The notes beneath the pieces were generated by a model. It was given only the letters and a program-made list of their open reading frames with translations, searched no databases and was not told the DNA's origin. From Mumia sp. ZJ1417 (GTDB lineage: Bacteria > Actinomycetota > Actinomycetes > Propionibacteriales > Nocardioidaceae), in contig NZ_CP059901.1 of NCBI RefSeq assembly GCF_014127285.1, positions 2,542,001 to 2,606,000 on the forward strand: a DNA stretch of 64,000 bases, read 5' to 3'. Made by a program: the position numbers and the translations under genes. Positions 27,266 to 35,723 of this stretch are shown here, piece after piece; the stretch's first letter is position 1; every line of letters starts with the position of its first letter.

Positions 27266-28642
27266 ATGAGCGAACAGTGGGACGACGCACGTCTTCAGCG
27301 CGCCGCCAAGGACCACCTCTGGATGCACTTCACGCGGCACAGCACGTACGAGAGCTCGGACGTGCCCGTGATCGCCAAGGGGGAGGGCGCATATCTCTTC
27401 GACACCGCAGGCAAGCGCTACCTGGACGGGCTCGCGGGCCTGTTCGTCGTCCAGGTGGGGCACGGCCGTGAGGAGCTCGCCGAGGCTGCTGCCAAGCAGG
27501 CCCGCGAGCTGGCGTTCATGCCGCTGTGGTCGTACGCGCACCCGCCGGCCGTGCAGCTCGCCGAGCGCGTCGCCTCGTACGCACCCGGCGACCTCAACCG
27601 TGTCTTCTTCACGACCGGCGGCGGCGAGGCGGTCGAGTCTGCGTGGAAGCTCGCCAAGCAGTACTTCAAGCTCACTGGCAAGCCCACCAAGCACAAGGTG
27701 ATCAGCCGCAACATCGCCTACCACGGCACCCCGCAGGGCGCGCTGTCGATCACCGGCATCCCGGACATGAAGGCGCCGTTCGAGCCGCTCGTGCCGAGCA
27801 CGTTCCGCGTCCCCAACACGAACATCTACCGCGCGACCGAGCACGGTGACGATCCCGAGGCGTTCGGCCGCTGGGCCGCTGACCGGATCGCCGAGGCGAT
27901 CGAGTTCGAGGGCCCCGACACCGTCGCTGCGGTGTTCCTGGAGCCCGTCCAGAACGCGGGCGGCTGCTTCCCTCCCCCGCCGGGATACTTCCAGCGAGTC
28001 CGTGAGATCTGCGACGAGTACGACGTCCTGCTGGTCTCCGACGAGGTCATCTGCGCGTTCGGGCGTCTCGGCGAGATGTTCGGCGCGGTGCGCTACGGCT
28101 ACCAGCCCGACATCATCACGTGCGCCAAGGGCCTGACGTCGGGCTACTCGCCGCTCGGCGCGATGATCGCGTCGGACCGCCTGATGGAGCCGTTCCTGAA
28201 GGGCCACGAGTCGTTCCTGCACGGCTATACCTTCGGCGGGCACCCGGTCTCGACGGCCGTCGCCATGGCAAACCTCGACATCTTCGAGCGCGAGGGCATC
28301 AACGAGAACGTCCGCGCCAACGAGGACGGGTTCCGCTCCACGCTCGAGAAGCTGCTCGACCTCGACATCGTCGGTGACGTCCGCGGCGACGGCTACTTCT
28401 ACGGGATCGAGCTGGTCAAGGACAAGGCCACCAAGGAGACGTTCAACGAGGACGAGTCCGAGCGGCTGCTGCGCGGGTTCCTGTCCAAGGCGTTGTACGA
28501 CGCGGGCCTCTACTGCCGTGCCGACGACCGTGGCGACCCGGTCGTGCAGCTCGCTCCCCCGCTGATCTGCGACCAGGAGCACTTCGACGAGATGGAGCGG
28601 ATCTTGCGCTCGGTCATCACCGAGGGCCAGAACCTGCTCTGA
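27266..28642 (+). CDS. Class III aminotransferase, probably putrescine-type
   Basis: The 458-residue PLP enzyme has FFTTGGGEAVESAWKLAKQY, the aspartate in LLVSDEVICAFGRLGEMFG and the PLP lysine in TCAKGLTSGYSPLGAM. It transfers the amino group of an omega-amine to a keto acid. With the divergent aminobutyraldehyde dehydrogenase and the nearby polyamine uptake genes it probably turns putrescine into 4-aminobutanal. Other omega-amino acids such as beta-alanine remain possible. The ATG at 27266 is supported by the promoter that ends just before it. Confidence 0.88.
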   Translation: MSEQWDDARLQRAAKDHLWMHFTRHSTYESSDVPVIAKGEGAYLFDTAGKRYLDGLAGLFVVQVGHGREELAEAAAKQARELAFMPLWSYAHPPAVQLAERVASYAPGDLNRVFFTTGGGEAVESAWKLAKQYFKLTGKPTKHKVISRNIAYHGTPQGALSITGIPDMKAPFEPLVPSTFRVPNTNIYRATEHGDDPEAFGRWAADRIAEAIEFEGPDTVAAVFLEPVQNAGGCFPPPPGYFQRVREICDEYDVLLVSDEVICAFGRLGEMFGAVRYGYQPDIITCAKGLTSGYSPLGAMIASDRLMEPFLKGHESFLHGYTFGGHPVSTAVAMANLDIFEREGINENVRANEDGFRSTLEKLLDLDIVGDVRGDGYFYGIELVKDKATKETFNEDESERLLRGFLSKALYDAGLYCRADDRGDPVVQLAPPLICDQEHFDEMERILRSVITEGQNLL

Positions 28643-28645
28643 CCC

Positions 28646-28700
28646 GTACGCCGCGAAGGCCGCCGTCCCCGTACCCCCGGGGCGGCGGCCTTCGTCGTAC
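28646..28700. terminator. Strong bidirectional terminator after the aminotransferase gene
   Basis: A 12-bp GC-rich stem (CGAAGGCCGCCG at 28654-28665 paired with 28683-28694) is extended inside by a C/G run and outside by GTACG/CGTAC. The structure follows the aminotransferase stop by 3 nt. The rest of the roughly 200-nt gap to potC (28701-28841) holds no feature I can support. Confidence 0.75.
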
Positions 28701-28841
28701 GTCCTCCGGCGGGCCCGCGCGGCCGTTCCACCACGGCACCCGCTGGGGTACCCGAGCGAAGCGACACCGACCCGACCGTGCACGCTCGGGTCAGTGCACC
28801 CCCACACGGGTGCCCCAACCAACCGCGCGCGTCGTACGACG

Positions 28842-29660
28842 CTAGGCCGCGGCCTTCGCCTGGCGGCGGCGGCTCAACTCGTTGGCAAGGACGATCGCGA
28901 CCGCGATCACGAACATCGCCGTGCCGATGACGTTGACCTGCATCGGGATGCCCCGTTGCGCGACGCCCCACACGTACATCGGGAAGGTCACGGTCTGGCC
29001 TGCGTTGAGGTTCGTGATGATGAAGTCGTCGAACGACAGCGAGAAGCTCAGCAGCGCAGCGCCGAGGATGCCGGGGAACACCAGCGGGAACGTGACCCGC
29101 CAGAACGTCTGGCTCTCCGTGGCGTACAGGTCCATCGCCGCCTGCTCGAGGTTGTCGTCGAGTCCCGAGAGCCGCGCGCGCACCGTGATGATGACGAACG
29201 ACAGGCAGAACGTGACGTGCGCGATGAAGATCGTCCAGAATCCGAGCTGGCCTCCGAACCCCGCCGACACGAACAATGCCAGCATCGACGAGCCGAGGAC
29301 GATCTCGGGGGCCGCCATCGGCAGGATGATCAGCGTGTTGAGCGGGCCGCGTCCGGCGAACTGGTGACGCACCAGCGCGAACGCCGCGAGCGTCCCCAGG
29401 ATCGTCGCGACCAGCGTCGCCAGCAGGCCGATCTCGATGCTGCGGGCGACGGACGAGCACATGCCCGCCGGCTCACACGGGTTGAGCCAGTTGTGCAGCG
29501 TGAACCCGTCGAACTTGTAGACGTTGCGCGACGACGGGTCGTTGAAGCTCATCAGCGCGACGATCGCGATCGGCACGAACATGTAGATCAGCACCAGGAC
29601 ACCGAGGGCGAGGACCAGGTGGTCGCCGATCCACCGACCGAGCTTGTGGAGCGGGCTCAT
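28842..29660 (-). CDS. potC: Spermidine/putrescine ABC transporter permease PotC
   Basis: The 272-residue permease has six hydrophobic segments and the EAA-loop sequence EQAAMDLYATESQTFWRVTFPLVFPGI, which contacts the ATPase. N-terminal features (FVPIAIVALMSFNDP) are typical of PotC. Its ATG overlaps the potB stop by 4 nt. An unusual cysteine-containing external loop (NPCEPAGMCSS) may form a disulfide. Confidence 0.9.
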   Translation of the reverse strand: MSPLHKLGRWIGDHLVLALGVLVLIYMFVPIAIVALMSFNDPSSRNVYKFDGFTLHNWLNPCEPAGMCSSVARSIEIGLLATLVATILGTLAAFALVRHQFAGRGPLNTLIILPMAAPEIVLGSSMLALFVSAGFGGQLGFWTIFIAHVTFCLSFVIITVRARLSGLDDNLEQAAMDLYATESQTFWRVTFPLVFPGILGAALLSFSLSFDDFIITNLNAGQTVTFPMYVWGVAQRGIPMQVNVIGTAMFVIAVAIVLANELSRRRQAKAAA

Positions 29661-30517
29661 ACGAGGTCCTCCGTCCCTACGCGCCGGATGGAGAACACGA
29701 CGCCGATCGTGATGATGATCATCAGCGTCATCGACAGCGCCCCCGCCGCGGCGTAGTCGCCTTGGTTGGTGAACAGGTTCTGGATGACGTTGCCGATCAT
29801 GCGCTGGTTGGGGCTGCCGAGGAGCTCGGAGTTGATGTAGTCGCCGGCCGCCGGGATGAACGTCAGCAGCGTCCCCGCGATCACGCCGGGCATCGAGAGC
29901 GGGAGCGTCACCTTGAAGAACGCCCGCCGCGGCGACGCGTACAGATCCCCGGCCGCCTCGATCAGCCGGTGGTCGACCTTGTCGAGGCTCGCGAACAGCG
30001 GCAGCACCATGAACGGCAGGAAGTTGTACGTCAGACCCGCGACCACCGCGAACGGCGTCGCGAGCAGGCGCCCTTCGTCACCGAGGATGCCGAGGAACTG
30101 CAGCGAGTTCACGATCCAGCCGTCGTCGGCGAGGATCAGCTTCCACGACAGCGTGCGGATCAGGAAGCTGGTGAAGAACGGCGCGATCACCAGCACGAGC
30201 ATGAGGTTCTTCCAGCGCCCGGCCTTGAACGCGATCGCGTACGCCAGCACGTAGCCGAGGATCAGGCACGCGATCGTCGCGAGCGCCGCGTACCAGAACG
30301 ACCGCAGCAGAGGCTGCCAGTACGCCTGGATCACGTCGACGTAGTTCGCGAAGTGCCACGTCATGTCGTACCCGGTCAGACTCGAGCCCTGCGGGTCGTA
30401 GAGGCTCATCGCGATCAGCGAGTAGAACGGCACCAGGAAGAACAGCCCCAGCCACAGCGCACCCGGCAGCATCAGCCAGTAGCCGGTGAGGCGCCCCCTG
30501 CCCCGGGTCTGGGCCAT
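29657..30517 (-). CDS. potB: Spermidine/putrescine ABC transporter permease PotB
   Basis: The 286-residue permease has about six membrane segments and the EAA loop EAAGDLYASPRRAFFKVTLPLS. The periplasmic-side segment AAGDYINSELLGSPNQRMIGNV is characteristic of PotB. The ATG at 30517 shares one nt with the end of potA. With PotC it forms the polyamine channel. Confidence 0.92.
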   Translation of the reverse strand: MAQTRGRGRLTGYWLMLPGALWLGLFFLVPFYSLIAMSLYDPQGSSLTGYDMTWHFANYVDVIQAYWQPLLRSFWYAALATIACLILGYVLAYAIAFKAGRWKNLMLVLVIAPFFTSFLIRTLSWKLILADDGWIVNSLQFLGILGDEGRLLATPFAVVAGLTYNFLPFMVLPLFASLDKVDHRLIEAAGDLYASPRRAFFKVTLPLSMPGVIAGTLLTFIPAAGDYINSELLGSPNQRMIGNVIQNLFTNQGDYAAAGALSMTLMIIITIGVVFSIRRVGTEDLV

Positions 30518-31683
30518 CAGTCGTCCCCGTCCTCGACGCCGGCGCTCGCGTCCTGGCTCGCGTCGAGGAGGAACGCGTACTCGGGTCGCCACGACAGGTC
30601 GACCGGGGTGCCGACCGAGAAGATCGGTCGCCGCCCGGTGTTCTGCTCGAACACCATGAGCTCCTGCCCCCACGGCATCCGTACGAGGTACTGGGTGCTG
30701 ACTCCGACGAAGCTCACGTCGGAGACCACACCGCCCTCGAAGCGGTTGCCCGGGGCGTCGATCTCGCCACCGATTCCGGCGATCATGACCTTCTCCGGCC
30801 GGATGCCGACCCAGCCGCGAGTGCCGTCAGCGTGGCAGCGAGGGCTCGGGATCGAGACCGTGGTGCCTTGGACCGACACCTTCACGACGTCGTCGTCCGG
30901 ACCGAGGATCTCCCCCGCGAGCAGGTTGGACTGGCCGAGGAAGTTCGCGACGAACGTGGTCTCCGGGTTGTCGTACAGGGCCTCCGGAGCCCCCATCTGC
31001 TCGATCGCGCCGCCGTTCATCACCGCGACCGTGTCGGCCATGGTCATGGCCTCCTCCTGGTCGTGCGTGACGTGGACGAAGGTCAGCCCGACCTCGGTCT
31101 GGATGCGCTTGAGCTCGATCTGCATGCCGCGCCGCAGCTTGAGGTCGAGCGCACCGAGCGGCTCGTCGAGCAGCAGCACCTCGGGGCTGTTGATCAGAGC
31201 ACGGGCGAGCGCGACGCGCTGCTGCTGCCCGCCGGACAACTGGAACGGCTTCTTGTTGCCCTGGCCGCCGAGCTCGACGAGGTCGAGCATCTCGGCGACC
31301 TTCGCCTTGGTGTCCTTCACGCCCCGGCGCTTGAGGCCGAACGCGACGTTCTCGGCCACGTCGAGGTGCGGGAAGAGCGCATAGCTCTGGAAGACCGTGT
31401 TGACGGGCCGCTTGTAGGGCTTGTCGTACGTGATCTCACGGTCGCCCAGCGCGATCGTGCCCGAGGTTGGCACGTCGAGACCTGCGACCATCCGCAACGT
31501 CGTGGTCTTGCCGCAGCCGGACGGGCCGAGCAGTGCGAAGAACGAGCCCTCGGGGACGACCAGGTCGAGCGACTTGACCGCCGTGAACGCACCGTACGAC
31601 TTGGTGACCGCCGTGAGGCGAAGGTCGCGACCGGAGGTCGAGCCCTCACGCGTGGTCGTGTCGTCGTCAGCCACCAGTGACAT
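30517..31683 (-). CDS. potA: Spermidine/putrescine ABC transporter ATPase PotA
   Basis: The 388-residue ATPase has Walker A LLGPSGCGKTTTLRM, signature LSGGQQQRVALARAL, Walker B VLLLDEPLGALD and H-loop HVTHDQEEAM. A C-terminal TOBE-type domain (WVGIRPEKVM onwards) follows. The ATG at 31683 overlaps the potD end by 17 nt; an ATG 24 nt upstream is also open. Confidence 0.93.
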   Translation of the reverse strand: MSLVADDDTTTREGSTSGRDLRLTAVTKSYGAFTAVKSLDLVVPEGSFFALLGPSGCGKTTTLRMVAGLDVPTSGTIALGDREITYDKPYKRPVNTVFQSYALFPHLDVAENVAFGLKRRGVKDTKAKVAEMLDLVELGGQGNKKPFQLSGGQQQRVALARALINSPEVLLLDEPLGALDLKLRRGMQIELKRIQTEVGLTFVHVTHDQEEAMTMADTVAVMNGGAIEQMGAPEALYDNPETTFVANFLGQSNLLAGEILGPDDDVVKVSVQGTTVSIPSPRCHADGTRGWVGIRPEKVMIAGIGGEIDAPGNRFEGGVVSDVSFVGVSTQYLVRMPWGQELMVFEQNTGRRPIFSVGTPVDLSWRPEYAFLLDASQDASAGVEDGDD

Positions 31684-32815
31684 CGGCAAAGTCTCCTTCG
31701 TACTCACGCATCTGGAACTCCTCCAGGGCCATGAACGAGTGGGTCATGGCGAGGGTCTCGTCGTCGGGGAAGATCAGCGGATTGGCGGCGAGCTCGGGAT
31801 CGATCTTCTCCATCTCGGCCTGCGCGCCCTGGACGGGGCAGATGTAGTTGACGTACGCGGCGAGCTTGGCCGCGACGTCGGGCCGGTAGTAGAAGTCGAC
31901 CCACTTCTCGGCGTTCTCTTGGTGCGCTGCCTGGTTGGGGATGAGCATGTTGTCGGCCCAGATCATGAGCCCTTCCTCGGGGACCACGAACTCGATGTTG
32001 GGGTCGCCGGCCGCCAGCACGTCGCCGGACCACGCTTCGCACGCGACGATGTTGCCGGCGGCGAGGTCCTGGACGTACTCGTTGCCGGTGAACGCCCGGA
32101 TCTGACCACCATCGGCCGCACGCCTCAGGTCCTCAAGCGCGACGCCCCACTCGTCGTCGGTGAAGTCGGCGGGGTCGGCGCCGTTCTTCAGCAGCATGAA
32201 GCCCATCGTGTCGGGCATCTCGGTGAGCATCGTGACGCGGCCCTTGAGGTCAGGGCGGGTCAGGAGCTCGGCGTACGAGCGGACCTCGCCGACCTTGGAC
32301 TTGTTGTACGCGATCCCCGTCAGGCCGGCCTGCCACGGAGCCGAGTAGCCACGATCGGGGTCCCAGGAGAGGTTGCGCAGGGACGAGATGAGGTTCGCAT
32401 GGAGGTTCGGGACGCGCTCGGGGGCGAGCGGCTGGATCCAGCCCATCTGGATCGTCCGCGCGGCCGCCCAGTCGGTGAGCATGAACATGTCACGGTTCAC
32501 CGGCTCGCACGCACCGAGCTGGTTGACGATCTTGGCGAAGAACTCGTTGTTGTCGTTGACGTCGGCGGTGTAGCTGACGGTGATGCCCGTCTCCTGCTGG
32601 AACTGCTCGATCGTTGTGACGTAGCCGTCCTCGGGCTGGTCGATGTACTCCGGCCAGTTCGACACGATCAGGCGCCCGTCGCTGCTGCGGTCGGGAGCCG
32701 CGCAGTCCGCGGGGACCTGGCGGCGGTCGGGCGTGCCGAAGAGTGGGAGCACGGCTGCACTCCCGGCCAGGAACGCCGCAGCCCCCGCGCCCCGGAGCAC
32801 CGTCCGGCGGCTCAT
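31667..32815 (-). CDS. potD: Polyamine-binding protein PotD with Tat signal
   Basis: The 382-residue solute-binding protein starts MSRRTVLRGAGAAAFLAGS, a twin-arginine signal, so it is exported folded. The mature part has the PotD-like ISNWPEYID variant VSNWPEYIDQPED, then NDNNEFFAKI, ACEAWSGDVLAA and NAEKWVDFYYRPDVAAKLA. No lipobox cysteine is evident. The ATG at 32815 fits the signal; a GTG 12 nt upstream is alternative. First gene of the pot operon, divergent from asnC. Confidence 0.92.
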   Translation of the reverse strand: MSRRTVLRGAGAAAFLAGSAAVLPLFGTPDRRQVPADCAAPDRSSDGRLIVSNWPEYIDQPEDGYVTTIEQFQQETGITVSYTADVNDNNEFFAKIVNQLGACEPVNRDMFMLTDWAAARTIQMGWIQPLAPERVPNLHANLISSLRNLSWDPDRGYSAPWQAGLTGIAYNKSKVGEVRSYAELLTRPDLKGRVTMLTEMPDTMGFMLLKNGADPADFTDDEWGVALEDLRRAADGGQIRAFTGNEYVQDLAAGNIVACEAWSGDVLAAGDPNIEFVVPEEGLMIWADNMLIPNQAAHQENAEKWVDFYYRPDVAAKLAAYVNYICPVQGAQAEMEKIDPELAANPLIFPDDETLAMTHSFMALEEFQMREYEGDFADVTGG

Positions 32816-32985
32816 CTGTCTCACCACTCGCGCGACCTCACTCCCTGTCGGGCGCCTGTCGAAGACGCCGCCTGCCGTTCGGCCTGGCCGGAATCGTCAC
32901 ATGTATCGGCACCCTCAGACAAGTGATTCCGCAATTTGTTTACCCTCCCGCAACGAATTCACCTGATCCACTGGGACAGAATGAC

Positions 32986-32996
32986 CGAAATCCGTA
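32986..32996. promoter_or_regulatory. 11-nt site shared with the aminotransferase promoter region
   Basis: CGAAATCCGTA is the exact reverse complement of the site at 27188-27198. It lies between the divergent potD and asnC genes, next to an AT-rich stretch (about 32918-32960) holding two CCGCAA sequences. Such AT-rich patches are usual Lrp-family targets. Binding is inferred. Confidence 0.4.
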
Positions 32997-33049
32997 TCGG
33001 ATGTGCGGGTCGCGGCGCCATGAGCCGACCACTCGGGCAGGATGAGCCC

Positions 33050-33523
33050 ATGACGGAGCGCAAGGCGGGCAACGGGGCGATCCTCGACGACGTGTCCAAA
33101 CGCATCATCGCCGAGCTGCAGGTCGACGGACGGCGCTCGTACGCGGCGATCGGCAAGGCGGTGGGCCTCTCGGAGGCGGCCGTGCGGCAGCGGGTCCAGA
33201 AGCTCACCGATGCCGGGATCATCCAGATCGTCGCGGTCACCGACCCCTTGGAGCTCGGATTCGCGCGACAGGCGATGGTCGGGATCTGCGTGGACGGGGA
33301 CGTCTTCGCGGTGACCGACTCCCTCGCCGCCATCCCCGAGCTCGACTACCTCGTCATCACGACCGGACGGTTCGACGTGCTCGCCGAGATCGTCTGCGAG
33401 AGCGACGACGACCTGCTCGACGTCATCACGAGCAAGATCCGCGCGATCCCGGCGGTCACGAACACCGAGACCTTCGTCTATCTCCGACTCCGCAAGCAGA
33501 CGTACGCCTGGGGCGTGCAGTAG
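33050..33523 (+). CDS. Lrp/AsnC family transcriptional regulator
   Basis: The 157-residue regulator has an N-terminal helix-turn-helix (DDVSKRIIAELQVDGRRSYA, then GLSEAAVRQRVQKL) and a C-terminal RAM ligand domain (ITTGRFDVLAEIVC, ending VYLRLRKQTYAWGVQ). Ligands of this family are amino acids or amines. Being divergent from potD and sharing a site with the aminotransferase promoter, it probably controls polyamine uptake and breakdown. The ATG at 33050 matches family length; upstream ATGs add poor sequence. Confidence 0.9.
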   Translation: MTERKAGNGAILDDVSKRIIAELQVDGRRSYAAIGKAVGLSEAAVRQRVQKLTDAGIIQIVAVTDPLELGFARQAMVGICVDGDVFAVTDSLAAIPELDYLVITTGRFDVLAEIVCESDDDLLDVITSKIRAIPAVTNTETFVYLRLRKQTYAWGVQ

Positions 33524-33575
33524 CCCACACCGATTCCGGTGGTCGAGAAGGGCGAGGAAGAGCCCGTATCGTGAC

Positions 33576-34061
33576 CTACCCCTGCGCGATCGCGGCCGCC
33601 TGCTGTCGCATCACACGCGTCGTCTCGCGGACCCACCGGTCGATCACACCGAGCTCCTCGTCGGCGAACTGCGCAGTGACGCCCGCCATCGCGCGCTGCA
33701 ACCCCTCGAAGGCGCGGCGCACCTCGGGCGGTGCAGACGCGCGGGCCTCGATGACCTGGCGCCGCCGGTCGACCGGGTCACGCGTGCGCCGGACGAGTCC
33801 GGCCTCTTCGAGCCGGTCGACCAGACCCGTAACCGCCCCTGCCGTCAGCGCGGTGCGCTGCGCGAGCTCACCGGCCGCCATCGGGCCCTCGCGGCGGATG
33901 ATCCCGAGCGCCTTGTGGTCGGCGGCGGACAGACCCATGAGCGAGCCGATCGCCTCGTGGAACAGCACGACGGCGTCGCTGAACTCCATGCCGAGCCTCG
34001 CGCCATACGCCTCGACGTCCTCGGTGTCGCGGTGCCGCGCGTGGGTACTCATGTGCTCCAT
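33576..34061 (-). CDS. MarR family transcriptional regulator
   Basis: The 161-residue regulator has a winged-helix domain: SAADHKALGIIRREGPMAAG, then RTALTAGAVTGLVDRLEEAGLV as recognition helix, and the wing RTRDPVDRRRQVIEA. Flanking helices mediate dimerisation. Starts at 34064, 34061 or 34052 are all possible. It is divergent from a small membrane protein whose promoter it may repress. Confidence 0.88.
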   Translation of the reverse strand: MEHMSTHARHRDTEDVEAYGARLGMEFSDAVVLFHEAIGSLMGLSAADHKALGIIRREGPMAAGELAQRTALTAGAVTGLVDRLEEAGLVRRTRDPVDRRRQVIEARASAPPEVRRAFEGLQRAMAGVTAQFADEELGVIDRWVRETTRVMRQQAAAIAQG

Positions 34062-34086
34062 CATGCCGCTCACCACCAGACCTTCC

Positions 34087-34121
34087 TTGCCCCATTTACT
34101 TCGACATGCTAAACCTTTTAT
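34087..34121 (+). promoter_or_regulatory. Promoter and possible MarR operator of the membrane protein gene
   Basis: TTGCCC at 34087-34092 and TAAACC at 34110-34115 are 17 nt apart, and the ATG at 34122 lies 6 nt after the -10, predicting a leaderless mRNA. The spacer (34095-34113) is AT-rich and bracketed by TTTA and TAAA, so a MarR dimer bound there would cover the promoter. Operator function is inferred. Confidence 0.5.
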
Positions 34122-34640
34122 ATGACTAAAGCATTCGGGATTGCGCGGTCCCTGCTCGCTGCCGCGTGGGGCTTCTTCGTCCACCACTACCCCGTCGTCC
34201 TGGCGTTCGGCGCCCTCGCATCGGCGCAGCGCTTCGTTGCCGTCGGCGACATCGACTTCCCTCTCGCGGAGAGCTGGGTCGGCGAGACCTTCACGATGCT
34301 CGTCCGCATCGCCTTCGTGGTCTGGGTGGTCCGCCGCGTCCTCCGCGATCGGCCAGCACCCGCCGTCGGGTCGCACGTCACCGGCACGGTGGTCGCGAGC
34401 ACGGTCTACCTGATGGCGCTCTCACTGGTGTCCAAGATCGGTCTCGACGCGATCGGCTCCCAGCTCGTCTCCGAGGAGCACCAGTCGACCTACTTCTCGT
34501 GGGAGCTCGCGATCAAGAACGTCACGGTCATCCCGTTCGTCCTGGTCTGGGTCGTCGTGCTGGTCACCGCCGTCCGCGATCGACGACCGGACGAAGCCGT
34601 CCTCAGTGCGTCGGCAGAGCGAGCCCGCGACCAGACATGA
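34122..34640 (+). CDS. Small membrane protein, unknown function
   Basis: The 172-residue protein has about four hydrophobic segments (near residues 8-30, 60-75, 90-110 and 135-155), with charged ends. No family is recognised. It is divergent from a marR gene, a common setting for transporters or detoxifying membrane proteins. Its 3' end overlaps the convergent acyl-CoA synthetase-like gene by 38 nt. Confidence 0.7.
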   Translation: MTKAFGIARSLLAAAWGFFVHHYPVVLAFGALASAQRFVAVGDIDFPLAESWVGETFTMLVRIAFVVWVVRRVLRDRPAPAVGSHVTGTVVASTVYLMALSLVSKIGLDAIGSQLVSEEHQSTYFSWELAIKNVTVIPFVLVWVVVLVTAVRDRRPDEAVLSASAERARDQT

Positions 34641-35316
34641 GCCCGGCCAGGACGGCGATCACGGTGGTCTCGTCCCACACCGGACCCACCTGCGCGGGCT
34701 CCTCGTACGTGACGGCGAGGCTCGGGTGCTCGTGCACCAGCGACACACCGTCCGTCGTCACGGCCAGCGCGGTCCCACCGGCGACCGGCACGACCGGCGC
34801 AGGATCGGTCGCCCCTGCCTTCAGTGCCGGCTCCCACGCGACGTCGCGGGTCTCGACCAGCGGCCACTCCCCCGGTCGCACCACCACCACCGCGCGGGGG
34901 CGCGCAGCGTCGAGCGCGGCGACCGCGTCCGCGACCTCGGACATCTTCGCGCCGTCGGCCACCACGAGAGCCGGGTCGCTCCGCTCGATGAGAGGCGCGG
35001 GCCGCTCACCGAGCCACGCCGTCGCACCGACCCGGCCGGCGGCCAGCAGGGCGACGACCGACTCGCGCGACGGCTCGCAGGTCAGCGCGACCGCGTCCCG
35101 CTCACGGACGCCCAGGGCACGCATCAGCCCGCCCATCGAGGCGACCTGCTCTAGCAGCACCACGTACGAGGTCGTCCCGTTCGCCGAGCGCAGCGCCGGC
35201 GCGTCGGCAAACCCGGCGACGACCAGACGGTCGAGCGCGTCGTAGACGACGTTCAGCCGACCCGTCGACGGATCGGCGGGGTCCTTGGGCGGGGAGAACC
35301 AGCGTGGTCCACTCAT
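34603..35316 (-). CDS. Truncated acyl-CoA synthetase-like protein (N-terminal part only)
   Basis: The 237-residue protein resembles only the first part of AMP-forming acyl-CoA synthetases. GRLNVVYDALDRLV matches the acetyl/propionyl-CoA synthetase N-terminus, and the ALRALGV-type helix and VVALLAAGRVGATAW follow. The phosphate-binding TSGTTG loop and the whole C-terminal domain are missing, so it cannot adenylate a substrate in the known way. Overlaps of 4 nt with the DCC gene show it is kept in an operon. The actinobacterial AMP-binding-like TIGR03089 group is a possible relative. Function unknown. Confidence 0.55.
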   Translation of the reverse strand: MSGPRWFSPPKDPADPSTGRLNVVYDALDRLVVAGFADAPALRSANGTTSYVVLLEQVASMGGLMRALGVRERDAVALTCEPSRESVVALLAAGRVGATAWLGERPAPLIERSDPALVVADGAKMSEVADAVAALDAARPRAVVVVRPGEWPLVETRDVAWEPALKAGATDPAPVVPVAGGTALAVTTDGVSLVHEHPSLAVTYEEPAQVGPVWDETTVIAVLAGLMSGRGLALPTH

Positions 35317-35723
35317 GAGGCTGTCTTTCCGCCAGGACCGTGCCCCGGCTCACGTGCGGTCGAAGGCAGGGCGCACTGTGGCGTGCCGCCCGGAAGCTTG
35401 TCGCGGTGCGCAGCGATCCACCGGTAGACCGGCCACGCCACGCCCCGTACGGGCGCGCACGCGAGGACCCGACCGGCGACTCGCCAGGGCGCTCCCGCGG
35501 TACGGAGGTACGCGGCGATCGCCTCGGGGCCTGCCGCCCGCGCGCTGTCGTCGATCCACTGGACCGCCGTATCGACGTCCGCGACGTTGACGTGCAGCGC
35601 CTCGAGGTCAGTGAGCTGCCACGCCAGCACCTCGGCCCGCGCCGGCGCCCAGCGCTGCAGCCAGCGTGCGCAGCTCGAGCAGAACGCGCAGTCGCCGTCG
35701 TACAGCAGGACAGCCGTCATCAT
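35313..35723 (-). CDS. DCC family thiol-disulfide oxidoreductase
   Basis: The 136-residue protein has the family signature LLYDGDCAFCSSCARWL near the N-terminus, a thioredoxin-like DxxCxxC motif (DCAFCSSC). The C-terminal segment GVAWPVYRWIAAHRDKL matches the usual end of the family. The reaction is not established. It overlaps both neighbours by 4 nt. Confidence 0.88.
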   Translation of the reverse strand: MMTAVLLYDGDCAFCSSCARWLQRWAPARAEVLAWQLTDLEALHVNVADVDTAVQWIDDSARAAGPEAIAAYLRTAGAPWRVAGRVLACAPVRGVAWPVYRWIAAHRDKLPGGTPQCALPSTAREPGHGPGGKTAS

